A stretch of 43,369 nucleotides of DNA, from assembly GCA_039024375.1 (NCBI GenBank), contig JBCCQK010000009.1:1-43369 (forward strand), read 5' to 3'. The notes beneath the pieces are model-generated. The model searched no databases. It saw nothing but the letters and a program-made list of their open reading frames with translations, and was not told the DNA's origin. This document shows, piece by piece, positions 33,738-41,462 of the stretch; within the stretch, counting starts at the first letter, position 1; each line of letters begins with the position of its first letter. The translations under genes were made by a program, and so were the position numbers. The DNA comes from JAFMDF01 sp039024375 (GTDB lineage: Bacteria > Bacteroidota > Bacteroidia > Chitinophagales > Saprospiraceae).

Positions 33738-34129
33738 AGGTCGAAAGGTTTAGAGGTGGATAGGGAGAGAAGGGGAAAGAGAGGAGAAAAGACGTCAACG
33801 TCTAGTTCCCCGTACGGACAACCTGTGTTATAAAAACAAGGAGTAGTGATATTAATGAGCAACAATGGTAAGAAAGGTAGCTAAACGAAAAAGAAATAGC
33901 AACAAATGTCAACATCTAAATCCGCTGTCCAAGTCAACGTCAAATAAAGCATCCGTTGTCCAAGTAAAAGGCGCTAGCAAAAAACGTCAACGCCTATCTG
34001 CGTTCCCAAAATCCGTGTTATAAAAATCAGCAAACAAGAAAAGCCCAACAACACTTTGCGTCTTTACATCTTTGCGCAAATCAACAACTACTCGAACGAT
34101 TAATCAGAAAAAAGTTTTAAAATAAAACC
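33738..34129. other. Intergenic region with short duplicated segments
   Basis: No gene. Two related ~50-bp segments (33791-33840 and 33983-34030) share CGTCAACG near the start, TTCCC in the middle and GTGTTATAAAAA at the end. A shorter pair, TCCGCTGTCCAAGT (33921-33934) and TCCGTTGTCCAAGT (33952-33965), lies between them. An A-rich leader precedes the lipoprotein gene. Confidence 0.5.
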
Positions 34130-34636
34130 ATGAAACACCTTTATTACCTCTGTCTCTTATTGCTACTTGGCCAAATCGCCTGCAACTCCTCCGCAGCCGA
34201 AAAAGAAAGTACAAAACAAGCTACTCCAACGCCACCAGCGACTATCCCCGACGAAGTCCTCGTCCAAGAAATACCGCTCAGCGCCTACGCCCAGCAGTTT
34301 TTTACCGACAAACTGTGGCACTTTGACGCCGCTGTGGTTATCAACAATCCAGAAAAAAGTGCTAGTTACCAAGGCAAATGGGTCAACTTGAAAGCAGACC
34401 ACACGCTGGAAACGGGCTACTACGACGAACCCACCAAAACGGGAAGCTGGATTTTAGACGAAGAAAAAAACATCATTACCATCTTAGAAAACGGAGAACG
34501 AGCCAACCTCAGCGAGTGGACCATTAGAACCTCTTCCTCGTCGGATGACATTATGATTTGGGTAGGCACTAAAAAGTACGGCTTGACCAATACTCAAATC
34601 AAGCTATTGAGACATCCCGCCCCACCAACAAAGTAA
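34130..34636 (+). CDS. Small lipoprotein, unknown function
   Basis: 168 residues; MKHLYYLCLLLLLGQIAC is a lipoprotein signal with Cys18, followed by a Ser/Thr/Pro linker. The mature domain reads GKWVNLKADHTLETGYYDE, TGSWILDEEKNIITILENGE and IMIWVGTKKYGLT, a small beta-rich fold resembling the lipocalin-like or META-type domains that Bacteroidota lipoproteins often carry, but I cannot assign a family. Envelope location follows from the lipobox. Alone on its strand. Confidence 0.65.
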   Translation: MKHLYYLCLLLLLGQIACNSSAAEKESTKQATPTPPATIPDEVLVQEIPLSAYAQQFFTDKLWHFDAAVVINNPEKSASYQGKWVNLKADHTLETGYYDEPTKTGSWILDEEKNIITILENGERANLSEWTIRTSSSSDDIMIWVGTKKYGLTNTQIKLLRHPAPPTK

Positions 34637-34700
34637 CAAATTTTCATAGCCATCAATTAGGATATAGTTTATAGCAATTAGCTAAAAGTTTTAAGTGGAT

Positions 34701-34767
34701 GCGTCAAATCTGCGCTCGAAAAAAACTTTATATACTCAATGTACTCCATACCTTTGTGGTAAAAAAT
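34701..34767 (+). repeat. Dispersed ~65-bp repeat, copy D
   Basis: Contains TCTGCGCTCGAAAA and ends in TACCTTTGTGGTAAAAAAT, where TACCTTTG is a full promoter -7 match. It ends 24 bp from the 3' end of the convergent DUF6089 gene. Confidence 0.7.
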
Positions 34768-34791
34768 AAGTAACAAATAGCTGCAAATTTT

Positions 34792-35697
34792 TTAAAAAGT
34801 AGGACACCCAATCCCCCTACCATTCCCGCGGTCGGGATTGACAAGGTAGTACGACAAAGTAACACCCGCTACCATAAAAAAATCGTTCGTTTTCGGATTA
34901 CCACGAACCGTATTAGGCAAAGGCGAAAGGTCTTCCAATTCAAAAAAGTCATCCACTTGATAGGCGATTTGCGCAGAAATTAAGCCAACATTGGTAGCTA
35001 ACTCCTCAAAATCGGCGTAGGTCGTACTTACATCGTCTAAGTAATCTGTAAATGCGTAATGAAAAGAGACATCCAGTCCAACCGTAAGGTCTTCATTCAA
35101 AGGAATCTTAAAACCTACCCCACCCACAAGGCTTCCACTAGACAAAGAATACGGTTGTCGGTCGGGAAAACTTGCTAATCCTTGCCCTTCCGTCCGTAGC
35201 GGTTGCAGTTCGTAAGTTCGACCCTCATACTCGGCTTGTGGATTAAAGGTAAAATAGCTGCCGCCCAAAGAAACGTAGGGCAAAAATGATTGTTGGTATT
35301 CCGAATTAGCAACAAACGGATACCACTCCAATCGCAAGCTAGTGTCTAAAATGGGCGAGAAAAAACGTAAATTGCGCTGTCGCAGGGCTTCAATACTAGA
35401 GTTAGCGTCATCGGCACGTAAGGTTGACTGCACCAACTGCAATTTTAGCGAAAAACTTTCGTTAAACTGATACCTTAAAAATCCGCCGAAAGCAACGTCG
35501 GTCTGCTGGGTAATAACACTTAATTCTGTTGAAGCAAGGTCACCTTGATAGTTACTGCCCCCTACTAGTAAACCTAAGGAAAGTGTTTGACTGGAAATGG
35601 AGTAAGTAAGAAGCAACAGTCCCAAGCAAAAAAAGCAACGTATGGGTGTCCGAAAGTAGTTGGCTGAGGAAAAAAGCGCCGATTGATTGGGTTGCAT
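34792..35697 (-). CDS. DUF6089-like outer membrane beta-barrel protein
   Basis: 301 residues with a signal peptide (hydrophobic run CFFCLGLLLLTYSISSQ) and a cationic pre-region of about 20 residues. Mature text SLGLLVGGSNYQGDLAS, then TLRADDANSSIEALRQRNLR, FLPYVSLGGSYFTFNPQAEY, ELQPLRTEGQGL, HYAFTDYLDDVSTTYADF and the C-terminal FMVAGVTLSYYL match the DUF6089 barrel group of Bacteroidota, where GSNYxGDL and FTDYLDDVS are hallmarks. Amphipathic strands predict an outer-membrane barrel. Function not established. It is divergent from the subtilase gene and has a promoter box 23 nt from its start. Confidence 0.85.
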   Translation of the reverse strand: MQPNQSALFSSANYFRTPIRCFFCLGLLLLTYSISSQTLSLGLLVGGSNYQGDLASTELSVITQQTDVAFGGFLRYQFNESFSLKLQLVQSTLRADDANSSIEALRQRNLRFFSPILDTSLRLEWYPFVANSEYQQSFLPYVSLGGSYFTFNPQAEYEGRTYELQPLRTEGQGLASFPDRQPYSLSSGSLVGGVGFKIPLNEDLTVGLDVSFHYAFTDYLDDVSTTYADFEELATNVGLISAQIAYQVDDFFELEDLSPLPNTVRGNPKTNDFFMVAGVTLSYYLVNPDRGNGRGIGCPTF

Positions 35698-35719
35698 GAT
35701 TTGGGTTTACTGCTAATGA

Positions 35720-35727
35720 CAAAAGTA
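35720..35727 (-). promoter_or_regulatory. -7 promoter box TACTTTTG for the DUF6089 gene
   Basis: The minus strand reads TACTTTTG, matching TAnnTTTG; a TTG about 22 nt further up (35752-35750) could be the -33 element. Confidence 0.5.
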
Positions 35728-35945
35728 GTTTATCCCTCTTTTTTTACTACAATTTACGCAAATTTGTTGTAATCAGCCACTATTTGTGCCAGTAGGTATA
35801 AATAAGAGAATTAAGTAAACAACTTTTTCTTCAATTTCGTTAATGTAAAGCAAGTATTGCAACAACAGTGCATTAAAAAACTTATTTCAATCAACCGTTG
35901 GGCGTGTTTAAAAAGTACCCATCGCTCCAACCAAATCAACTAAGA

Positions 35946-37661
35946 ATGAATTTAAAAAAATGGCACGCATTAGTCGGCTTTTTCCTTTTTGTAGGTACTC
36001 TATCTGCACAAGACGCCGTACCCCAAAACTGGTTCAATCTAGATAAAGGAAGCGAATCTGTACAGGGCGTTAGTACCGAAAAGATGTACTCCTCTTTGTT
36101 AAAAGGTAAAAAAGGAGAAACGGTAATCGTAGCAGTAATTGACTCGGGTGTCGATGCCGAGCACGAAGATTTACGAGAGGTGATGTGGGTGAATCCCGGT
36201 GAAATTCCCAATAATGGCATCGACGACGATAAAAACGGCTACGTGGATGATATTCACGGTTGGAACTTTATTGGTGGAAAAGACGGCAAAAATGTCAAAG
36301 AAGATAATTTAGAAGTGGCTAGAGTCTATAAAAAACTGAAGCCAAAATACGAAGGAAAAAGTGCCGATGACGTTAGTAAAAAAGACCAAAAAGAATACGC
36401 TACTTATCTAAAGGCAAAGAAAGAAATCGAAGAAGGTCGAGAGGAGGCAGAAACCAATTTAGCACAGTTGTCCAGCATGAAGCCCATTTTAATAGAGTCA
36501 TTAGATGCGGTCAAAAAAGAATTGGGCGATAAGCCTATACTCTTAGAAAACGTTATGGCGTTAGACGGTTCTACGAACCGCTCCATAGCTATCGGCCAGA
36601 ATGTAATCGCTAATATGGCCAATGAAGGTGTCGAGATTAAATCCATCGACGAAATTAAAGAAGAAATTAGCAATCAACTAACCGAAGGTATCGACTACTA
36701 TCAAAACCAATTGGAATATGGACTTAATCTTGATTTTGATTCGAGAGTAGTAATTAAGGATAATTACGCCAATCAAACCGAAAAAGGCTACGGTAATAAC
36801 GACGTAGAAGGTCCCGATGCCCGCCACGGTACGCACGTTGCGGGAATTATTGGCGCTGTTCGTAGTAACGATATTGGAATGGATGGCGTTGCTGACAATG
36901 TACAGATTATGTCCATTCGTGCCGTACCCGATGGAGACGAGAGAGATAAAGACGTCGCCAATGCGATTCGGTACGCCGTGGACAATGGTGCAACGATTAT
37001 CAATATGAGTTTTGGTAAAAGTTTTTCTTGGAATAAAAAAGTGGTAGATGATGCCGTGCGCTATGCCGCCAAAAAAGATGTATTGCTAGTCCACGCTGCT
37101 GGAAATAGCGCAGAAAACACCGACGAAGCCAGTAATTTTCCTAACGACCGCTACGAAAAAAAGAAGCTATTCGGAAAGGCGCAAGCGCCCAATTGGATTG
37201 AAGTAGGGGCTTTAGATTGGAAAACGGGTGAACAGTCCGTTGCTTCTTTTTCCAACTACGCCAAAGAAAATGTGGACCTATTTGCGCCTGGCGTTAAAAT
37301 TTACTCTACCGTTCCCGATGATAAGTACGAAAACCTACAAGGCACTAGTATGGCTTCTCCCGTAGTAGCTGGTGTAGCGGCCGTTTTACGTTCTTACTTT
37401 CCCGAACTCTCGGCAACGCAAGTAAAAGAAGTATTAATGGAGTCCACCGTCCCACTCAAAATGCAAGTTATTCAACCTGGTTCGGATGGCACCAAAGTGC
37501 CTTTTAGTAGTCTAAGCGTTTCGGGTGGAGTGGTAAATGCCTACGATGCCGTCAGAAAAGCAGGTCAAGTAAAGGGAAAGCGAAAAAAGAAATTCCGAAA
37601 AGGAAAAGGATTGAAGAAGAGCGGCGTTCGAAGCACAAGTAGTAAAAAGCCCGTAGCGTAG
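35946..37661 (+). CDS. Secreted S8 subtilisin-family serine peptidase
   Basis: 571 residues from ATG 35946; the signal peptide HALVGFFLFVGTLSAQ supports this start over one 16 codons up. Catalytic triad: Asp66 in VAVIDSGVD, His294 in ARHGTHVAGIIGA, Ser468 in LQGTSMASPVVAG. The Asp-His distance is about 228 residues, much longer than in subtilisin (about 32), because a charged helical insert (VARVYKKLKPKYEG to YYQNQLEYGLNL) is present; this is usual in a Bacteroidota S8 branch. The C-terminal 35 residues are very basic (KRKKKFRKGKG). It lacks a T9SS domain, so it is probably periplasmic. A strong terminator follows at 37743-37786. Confidence 0.92.
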   Translation: MNLKKWHALVGFFLFVGTLSAQDAVPQNWFNLDKGSESVQGVSTEKMYSSLLKGKKGETVIVAVIDSGVDAEHEDLREVMWVNPGEIPNNGIDDDKNGYVDDIHGWNFIGGKDGKNVKEDNLEVARVYKKLKPKYEGKSADDVSKKDQKEYATYLKAKKEIEEGREEAETNLAQLSSMKPILIESLDAVKKELGDKPILLENVMALDGSTNRSIAIGQNVIANMANEGVEIKSIDEIKEEISNQLTEGIDYYQNQLEYGLNLDFDSRVVIKDNYANQTEKGYGNNDVEGPDARHGTHVAGIIGAVRSNDIGMDGVADNVQIMSIRAVPDGDERDKDVANAIRYAVDNGATIINMSFGKSFSWNKKVVDDAVRYAAKKDVLLVHAAGNSAENTDEASNFPNDRYEKKKLFGKAQAPNWIEVGALDWKTGEQSVASFSNYAKENVDLFAPGVKIYSTVPDDKYENLQGTSMASPVVAGVAAVLRSYFPELSATQVKEVLMESTVPLKMQVIQPGSDGTKVPFSSLSVSGGVVNAYDAVRKAGQVKGKRKKKFRKGKGLKKSGVRSTSSKKPVA

Positions 37662-37664
37662 AAA

Positions 37665-37718
37665 GTAACTCGACTCTCCCGAGTCGAAAAACAAACGTAA
37701 CTCGACTCTCCAGAGTCG
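37665..37718. repeat. Two tandem hairpin repeats after the subtilase gene
   Basis: GTAACTCGACTCTCC occurs at 37665 and again at 37697. Each forms CGACTC-TCCC/TCCA-GAGTCG (37671-37686 and 37703-37718), the same loop type as the 29.2-kb cluster. Confidence 0.65.
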
Positions 37719-37742
37719 AAACCATTAATAGCGCCAAAAAAT

Positions 37743-37786
37743 AAAAGGGTTGACAAGTACAAATCACAGTACTTGTCAACCCTTTT
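37743..37786 (+). terminator. Perfect 18-bp stem terminator
   Basis: AAAAGGGTTGACAAGTAC (37743-37760) pairs fully with 37769-37786 around AAATCACA; the A and T ends of the stem give a U-tract in either direction. It lies 82 bp after the subtilase stop. Confidence 0.8.
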
Positions 37787-37818
37787 GCTATTTGGAACGA
37801 ATAACAATTATCAAATAA

Positions 37819-38048
37819 GGGATGAGGAATTAAATAAACTACGCAAAATGACGAGTTTATTTTTTCGATTAGCGAGATGAGCAAACATCGTTTGTGAACC
37901 GTGAAACGGATGGGATGCTTTTCAGCATAGCCCCGCTGCGTTGAAAAAATTTAACGACGCTAATCGGATGAAGATGCGCAGCATCTGAACCGCAAAGCGG
38001 ATGGGATGCCAAACCGTCAGATGTGTAGGTTATTTAATTCCTCATCCC
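37819..38048. mobile_element. 230-bp MITE-like element
   Basis: Perfect 19-bp terminal inverted repeats GGGATGAGGAATTAAATAA at 37819-37837 and complement at 38030-38048, with imperfect symmetry extending about 15 bp further inward (CTAC, TGACG). TAA is found directly outside both ends. Inside, GAACCGTGAAACGGATGGGA and GAACCGCAAAGCGGATGGGA form a direct pair (37896 and 37987), both with CCG...CGG hairpins, plus AGATGCGCAGCATCT. No coding capacity. Its right end is 3 bp from the Fur stop codon. Confidence 0.6.
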
Positions 38049-38051
38049 TAA

Positions 38052-38468
38052 CTACTCAGAACACGTATCACATAACCCCGAAAGTATCAAATTGGTCTCT
38101 TTGACTTGAAAACCTTTGGGAATGTCAGGAATAGTTGGAGTAGTTACGCTTTCTAAGCAGATAGTCTGTTGACACGAAGTACAGTGAAAATGAGCGTGGT
38201 TGTCTTGATGGCTGTGCTCGTTACATTGAGATTCGCACATGGCATACTTAGGATGATGCGTGCCATCTAGGGCTTTGTGGATAATGCCTTTTGCTTCGAA
38301 AGTTTTTAATGTTCTGTAGAGTGTAATCCTATCAATTTTCTCTAACTTATTCTCGATTGCTTGAATAGATAAAGCATTTTCGCTTTCCAAGAAAAGTTCT
38401 AAAATCCTCTTTCGCGATTCTGTTTTACTTAGGCCGTTTGACTTTAGCACCTCTAAACTTCTTTCCAT
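38052..38468 (-). CDS. Fur family transcriptional regulator
   Basis: 138 residues from ATG 38468; the promoter box at 38503-38510 rules out the longer frame. N-terminal winged helix: LSKTESRKRILELFLESENA, LSIQAIENKLEKIDRITLYR and LKTFEAKGII, the usual Fur recognition helix. Metal sites: HHPKYAMCESQCNEHSH, HAHFHCTSCQ and the C-terminal CDTC, giving the two Cys pairs of the structural zinc site. It could be Fur-, Zur- or PerR-like. The extra Cys/His stretch (CESQCNEHSHQDNH) is typical of the short Bacteroidota Fur group, some of which respond to zinc; I cannot decide the metal. Confidence 0.88.
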   Translation of the reverse strand: MERSLEVLKSNGLSKTESRKRILELFLESENALSIQAIENKLEKIDRITLYRTLKTFEAKGIIHKALDGTHHPKYAMCESQCNEHSHQDNHAHFHCTSCQQTICLESVTTPTIPDIPKGFQVKETNLILSGLCDTCSE

Positions 38469-38502
38469 GACGATTGGGTGTTTTTTGCAGAAATAACGCT
38501 TA

Positions 38503-38510
38503 CAAAGATA
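38503..38510 (-). promoter_or_regulatory. -7 promoter box TATCTTTG for the Fur-family gene
   Basis: The minus strand reads TATCTTTG, a full consensus match 34 nt before the start codon. Confidence 0.55.
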
Positions 38511-38746
38511 CAGTGAAAGATGGAAAGGAACGAACAATGCAAGCTGATGAAAAAAATTTCGAATTTTTTCGTTTTTTATGAACTAAATAAATAATTCCTT
38601 GTTAAAATAATAGTAATGCTATTATGTTAGTTAATTTAACTATTTAATAAAATAATCATACTAATATTCGAGTGATGGGGAAAATGATAAGGTAATAGCA
38701 GCTAAGATTAAGGATATTTAAGTAAAGACAGATTCATAATGACCCC

Positions 38747-38813
38747 GTCTGGGGCAACTTATTTTAACATTATTTGGCAAGGTAATATCTTGAGTTGCCC
38801 CCAGACTTTTTTT
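38747..38813 (+). promoter_or_regulatory. Structured leader / attenuator-like hairpin before a small membrane-protein gene
   Basis: GTCTGGGGCAACT (38747-38759) pairs with AGTTGCCCCCAGAC (38793-38806), one bulged base, followed by seven T (38807-38813), a complete intrinsic-terminator shape. The 33-nt interior can form a smaller stem (ATATTACC with GGTAATAT-like bases). It ends 32 nt before the start at 38846, so it could be an attenuator, a riboregulator or the end of a short RNA. The rest of 38538-38746 is AT-rich and shows no gene. Confidence 0.6.
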
Positions 38814-38845
38814 AGGAAAAGAATCAAATCTAAAACAACAAAAAC

Positions 38846-39031
38846 ATGAAAAAGCCATTGTTCTTACCTATCGCCGTAATTGTCGCCTCGGCTATTTCTT
38901 ATCTATTGTATCTATACGTAGGTGACGGTGCATTACAGGTTAAATTAGGCTTTTTGAGTAAAGTAGGCCTCATCATTGGATTCGTTATGCTTTGGTTGTT
39001 CATTGCGCTCGGAAAGAATAAAAAAGCCTAG
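38846..39031 (+). CDS. Small two-helix membrane protein
   Basis: 61 residues. Two hydrophobic segments, FLPIAVIVASAISYLLYLYV and VGLIIGFVMLWLFIALG, with a short polar loop (GDGALQVKLGFLSK) and a basic tail KNKKA. Inner-membrane protein of unknown role. The start is supported by an A-rich leader and by the structured hairpin above. Its stop lies 8 bp from the convergent FAD gene with no terminator between, so antisense overlap of the transcripts is likely. Confidence 0.7.
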   Translation: MKKPLFLPIAVIVASAISYLLYLYVGDGALQVKLGFLSKVGLIIGFVMLWLFIALGKNKKA

Positions 39032-39039
39032 CAAAGAGG

Positions 39040-40914
39040 TCAATCTGCTTGTACAAAATTTCCTTCCATATCAACCCTCTGTTCAAACGGGTTTATATAC
39101 TTGTCTAATAAAAAGGCTAGTTCACTTCTAGTTACGGAACGATTTTCTTCAAAACCCTTAAAGTCAGAAGGCCAATCCGTTTTTACTTTTTCAATAAAAC
39201 TAAATGCACTACCTTCTTCTTCCTTCTTACCATACACCAACCATTCCCCAATTATTACACTAGCTTCCTCAACACTCAATTCGGCATTTGGAGGGACTGC
39301 TCTCCTTTTAATTGGTGCGCCAAAGTCGGCAAGATTCTCCAAAAAATCGGCAACTAAAATAGTACTATCTGGATAAAACCAAGTCTGATTGGCCCATTTG
39401 TAGGGAATACCCGTTCCTTTTAGTAAGCCAGTCGCCCCAATCCGTTGAATGCTAGCAAAATGAGGATGCTCTTCCACATCGATAAAAGGTAATAAATAGC
39501 CCTTTGTGGCTAATAATTTTTCCTGTACTACTCTAACTGACAGTTCATCGGGTGATTTTTCGGATAAAGCTGCGGTAGCGGCTACCATTCCTGCCACTTG
39601 TCCAATTTGCACAATCACAGGCTGCAAACGGGAAGAACCGTTTACAATATTTGTCACTGAAATAGCTTTATCTGCTACGACAAAATTTTGGACACCTTTA
39701 GGAATCAAGCACCCTAAAGGCACACTGAAAGATGGAACTGGCGGAAAATCTATTGCTGGTGCGTCGGGGCGTTCGTAGTGATGATGGTCAATAGGATAAT
39801 CACCTACGGCAATGCTCGTCCGATAAAGTGTATAATCGTATGGTTGTAAAATATGATTCACATTTAGCTGCACCAATCCGTGAATGCGTCGCCCTTCTCT
39901 ATGATAGGGCATGAGCGGTAAGTCGTCTTCTGTTGGAAATTCGTCCTCGGCTAATCCCAAGTTCTTATAACCTAAATCATTTTGAATGTAATAGATAAAT
40001 TGCAGTGTCTTATTTTTCGCCGCCGTCATTGCTTTTTGCCGCTCCGATGGCCCCATATCAATCATATTCACGTAATAGTCATTTCCCTTGATAGGCCAAT
40101 TTATCATGTATTTTCCATTCGGTAATTTTCCGTAATCCAGCATTGTCTGACACGGGTGTGGCTTTGCTGTATCGTCTTTACATTTAGCGGCACAGGCACA
40201 AAAAAATTGACTAGCGTCGTAATTATCTGGTCTGGGAATCGTCTTATCTGCTTTCGGCCCATAATCTTTCAAAATAGCCGCATAGGTCATATCTTGAATG
40301 ATTTCATTTCTTGCTGGTGGCGCCATGGCTTCGTTCGTTTGTTCTCGACTATCCATCCCTACATCAAAAGTAGCACCTGCTGCCGCTGCAACGTCACCTA
40401 AGTCTGTCCCATCTACGACTACTTTACCCCTAAAAAATTGCGTGCCTTCCGCAGTATCGAATTGCCCTTTCCAGACACCATTTTGCAAACTTAAGTCAAT
40501 AAAATTAGCCTCATATACAATTGTAAGTAGTCTCTCCTTTTTAGCCATTTGCTGCCAGTAATATTCTCCCACCTTAGGTTCAAACATCGTATTACTCACC
40601 CAGCCTGTAAATAATGAGTCTATTCCACCGTAATGCCGTTGTAGAGAATCTCGAAATTCACCCCACAGTCCCGCAGGCAAGCGATGATTCCCATCCGTTG
40701 CACTCACCCCCGCTGCCGTCAACATACCACCGAGCCACTTTGAGGGCGTTACCAAAGTTGTTTTCGCCCCACTTCTAGCCGATTGAATAGCCGCCGCAAC
40801 AGCTCCCGTCCCTTCTCCAACTACCAAAACATCGGTAGTGAAATCATTGGATGTCTCCATAGTACAAGCCCCCCAGCAAGTGCAAAGTAACAAATAAACT
40901 AAGTATTTCTGCAT
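39040..40914 (-). CDS. FAD-dependent oxidoreductase, lipoprotein, with SLH-like C-terminus
   Basis: 624 residues. The signal MQKYLVYLLLCTCWGAC ends in a lipobox Cys17. FAD-binding fold: DVLVVGEGTGAVAAAIQSAR with the GxGxxG variant GEGTGA, then TLVTPSKWLGGMLTAAGVSA, typical of the 'FAD_oxidored' (PF12831) group. VVVDGTDLGDVAAAAGA and IPKGVQNFVVADKAISVTN close the flavin site. Residues about 475-610 read PFIDVEEHPHFASIQRIGAT, FYPDSTILVADFLENLA and SVTRSELAFLLDKYI, matching S-layer-homology (SLH) units, unusual in a lipoprotein. Likely envelope-anchored; substrate unknown, perhaps a polyol or organic acid. The GMC oxidoreductase upstream on the same strand may act on related compounds. Confidence 0.8.
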   Translation of the reverse strand: MQKYLVYLLLCTCWGACTMETSNDFTTDVLVVGEGTGAVAAAIQSARSGAKTTLVTPSKWLGGMLTAAGVSATDGNHRLPAGLWGEFRDSLQRHYGGIDSLFTGWVSNTMFEPKVGEYYWQQMAKKERLLTIVYEANFIDLSLQNGVWKGQFDTAEGTQFFRGKVVVDGTDLGDVAAAAGATFDVGMDSREQTNEAMAPPARNEIIQDMTYAAILKDYGPKADKTIPRPDNYDASQFFCACAAKCKDDTAKPHPCQTMLDYGKLPNGKYMINWPIKGNDYYVNMIDMGPSERQKAMTAAKNKTLQFIYYIQNDLGYKNLGLAEDEFPTEDDLPLMPYHREGRRIHGLVQLNVNHILQPYDYTLYRTSIAVGDYPIDHHHYERPDAPAIDFPPVPSFSVPLGCLIPKGVQNFVVADKAISVTNIVNGSSRLQPVIVQIGQVAGMVAATAALSEKSPDELSVRVVQEKLLATKGYLLPFIDVEEHPHFASIQRIGATGLLKGTGIPYKWANQTWFYPDSTILVADFLENLADFGAPIKRRAVPPNAELSVEEASVIIGEWLVYGKKEEEGSAFSFIEKVKTDWPSDFKGFEENRSVTRSELAFLLDKYINPFEQRVDMEGNFVQAD

Positions 40915-41160
40915 AGTGTATGTTTTTGTAGGTACTGTTTTTTGTTCGAATTTTACTCATTAATTCCTAAATGTAGCAGATAAGGCGGACGAAAAGTCAA
41001 AATCGTAATTTAATAAACTGTTGAAAAAATGGTCGGTCGATGTTTGAAGATTGTACCTTCAACCCAATATCTTCAAAGTTTTCAACTTTTATCAGTCGAT
41101 TACCTATTATAAAAACGACTTATCGTTCCCCTAACGTAGCAGAGCCGATATCATAGAAGT
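40915..41160. other. Intergenic, upstream region of the FAD gene
   Basis: AT-rich, no gene or clear promoter box; the remaining part of the 548-bp gap (41157-41462) is the tandem repeat array. Confidence 0.5.
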
Positions 41161-41461
41161 CAGTCATACAACCTATCAAATCTGCGTTCGAAAAAAAAAC
41201 TTTGTGTGCTCCATGAACTCCAAACCTTTGTGGTAAAAAATTACTTTACAGCCGCACTGCTTTTGAAGTCATCTGTACGGCCCGTAAAATCTGCGTTCGA
41301 AAAAAGACTTTATGTACTCTACGAACTTCCAAATCTTTGTGGTAAAAAATCGCTTTACAGCCGCACTGCTTTTGAAGTCATCTGTACGGCCCGTAAAACC
41401 TGCGTTCGAAAAAAGACTTTATGTACTCTATGAACTCCAAATCTTTGTGGTAAAAAATCAC
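41157..41461 (+). repeat. Three tandem copies of the dispersed ~65-bp repeat
   Basis: Copies at 41171-41241, 41281-41350 and 41391-41458 each contain CTGCGTTCGAAAA and end CTTTGTGGTAAAAAAT. The last two are part of a 109-bp tandem duplication (41244-41352 and 41353-41461) whose other part resembles the GMC gene 3' end. The array stops directly at the GMC stop codon. Confidence 0.8.
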
Positions 41462-41462
41462 C

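Noticed and set aside
38469..38537. Longer N-terminus for the Fur-family protein
   Set aside because: The region contains the TATCTTTG promoter box and no Fur-like residues.
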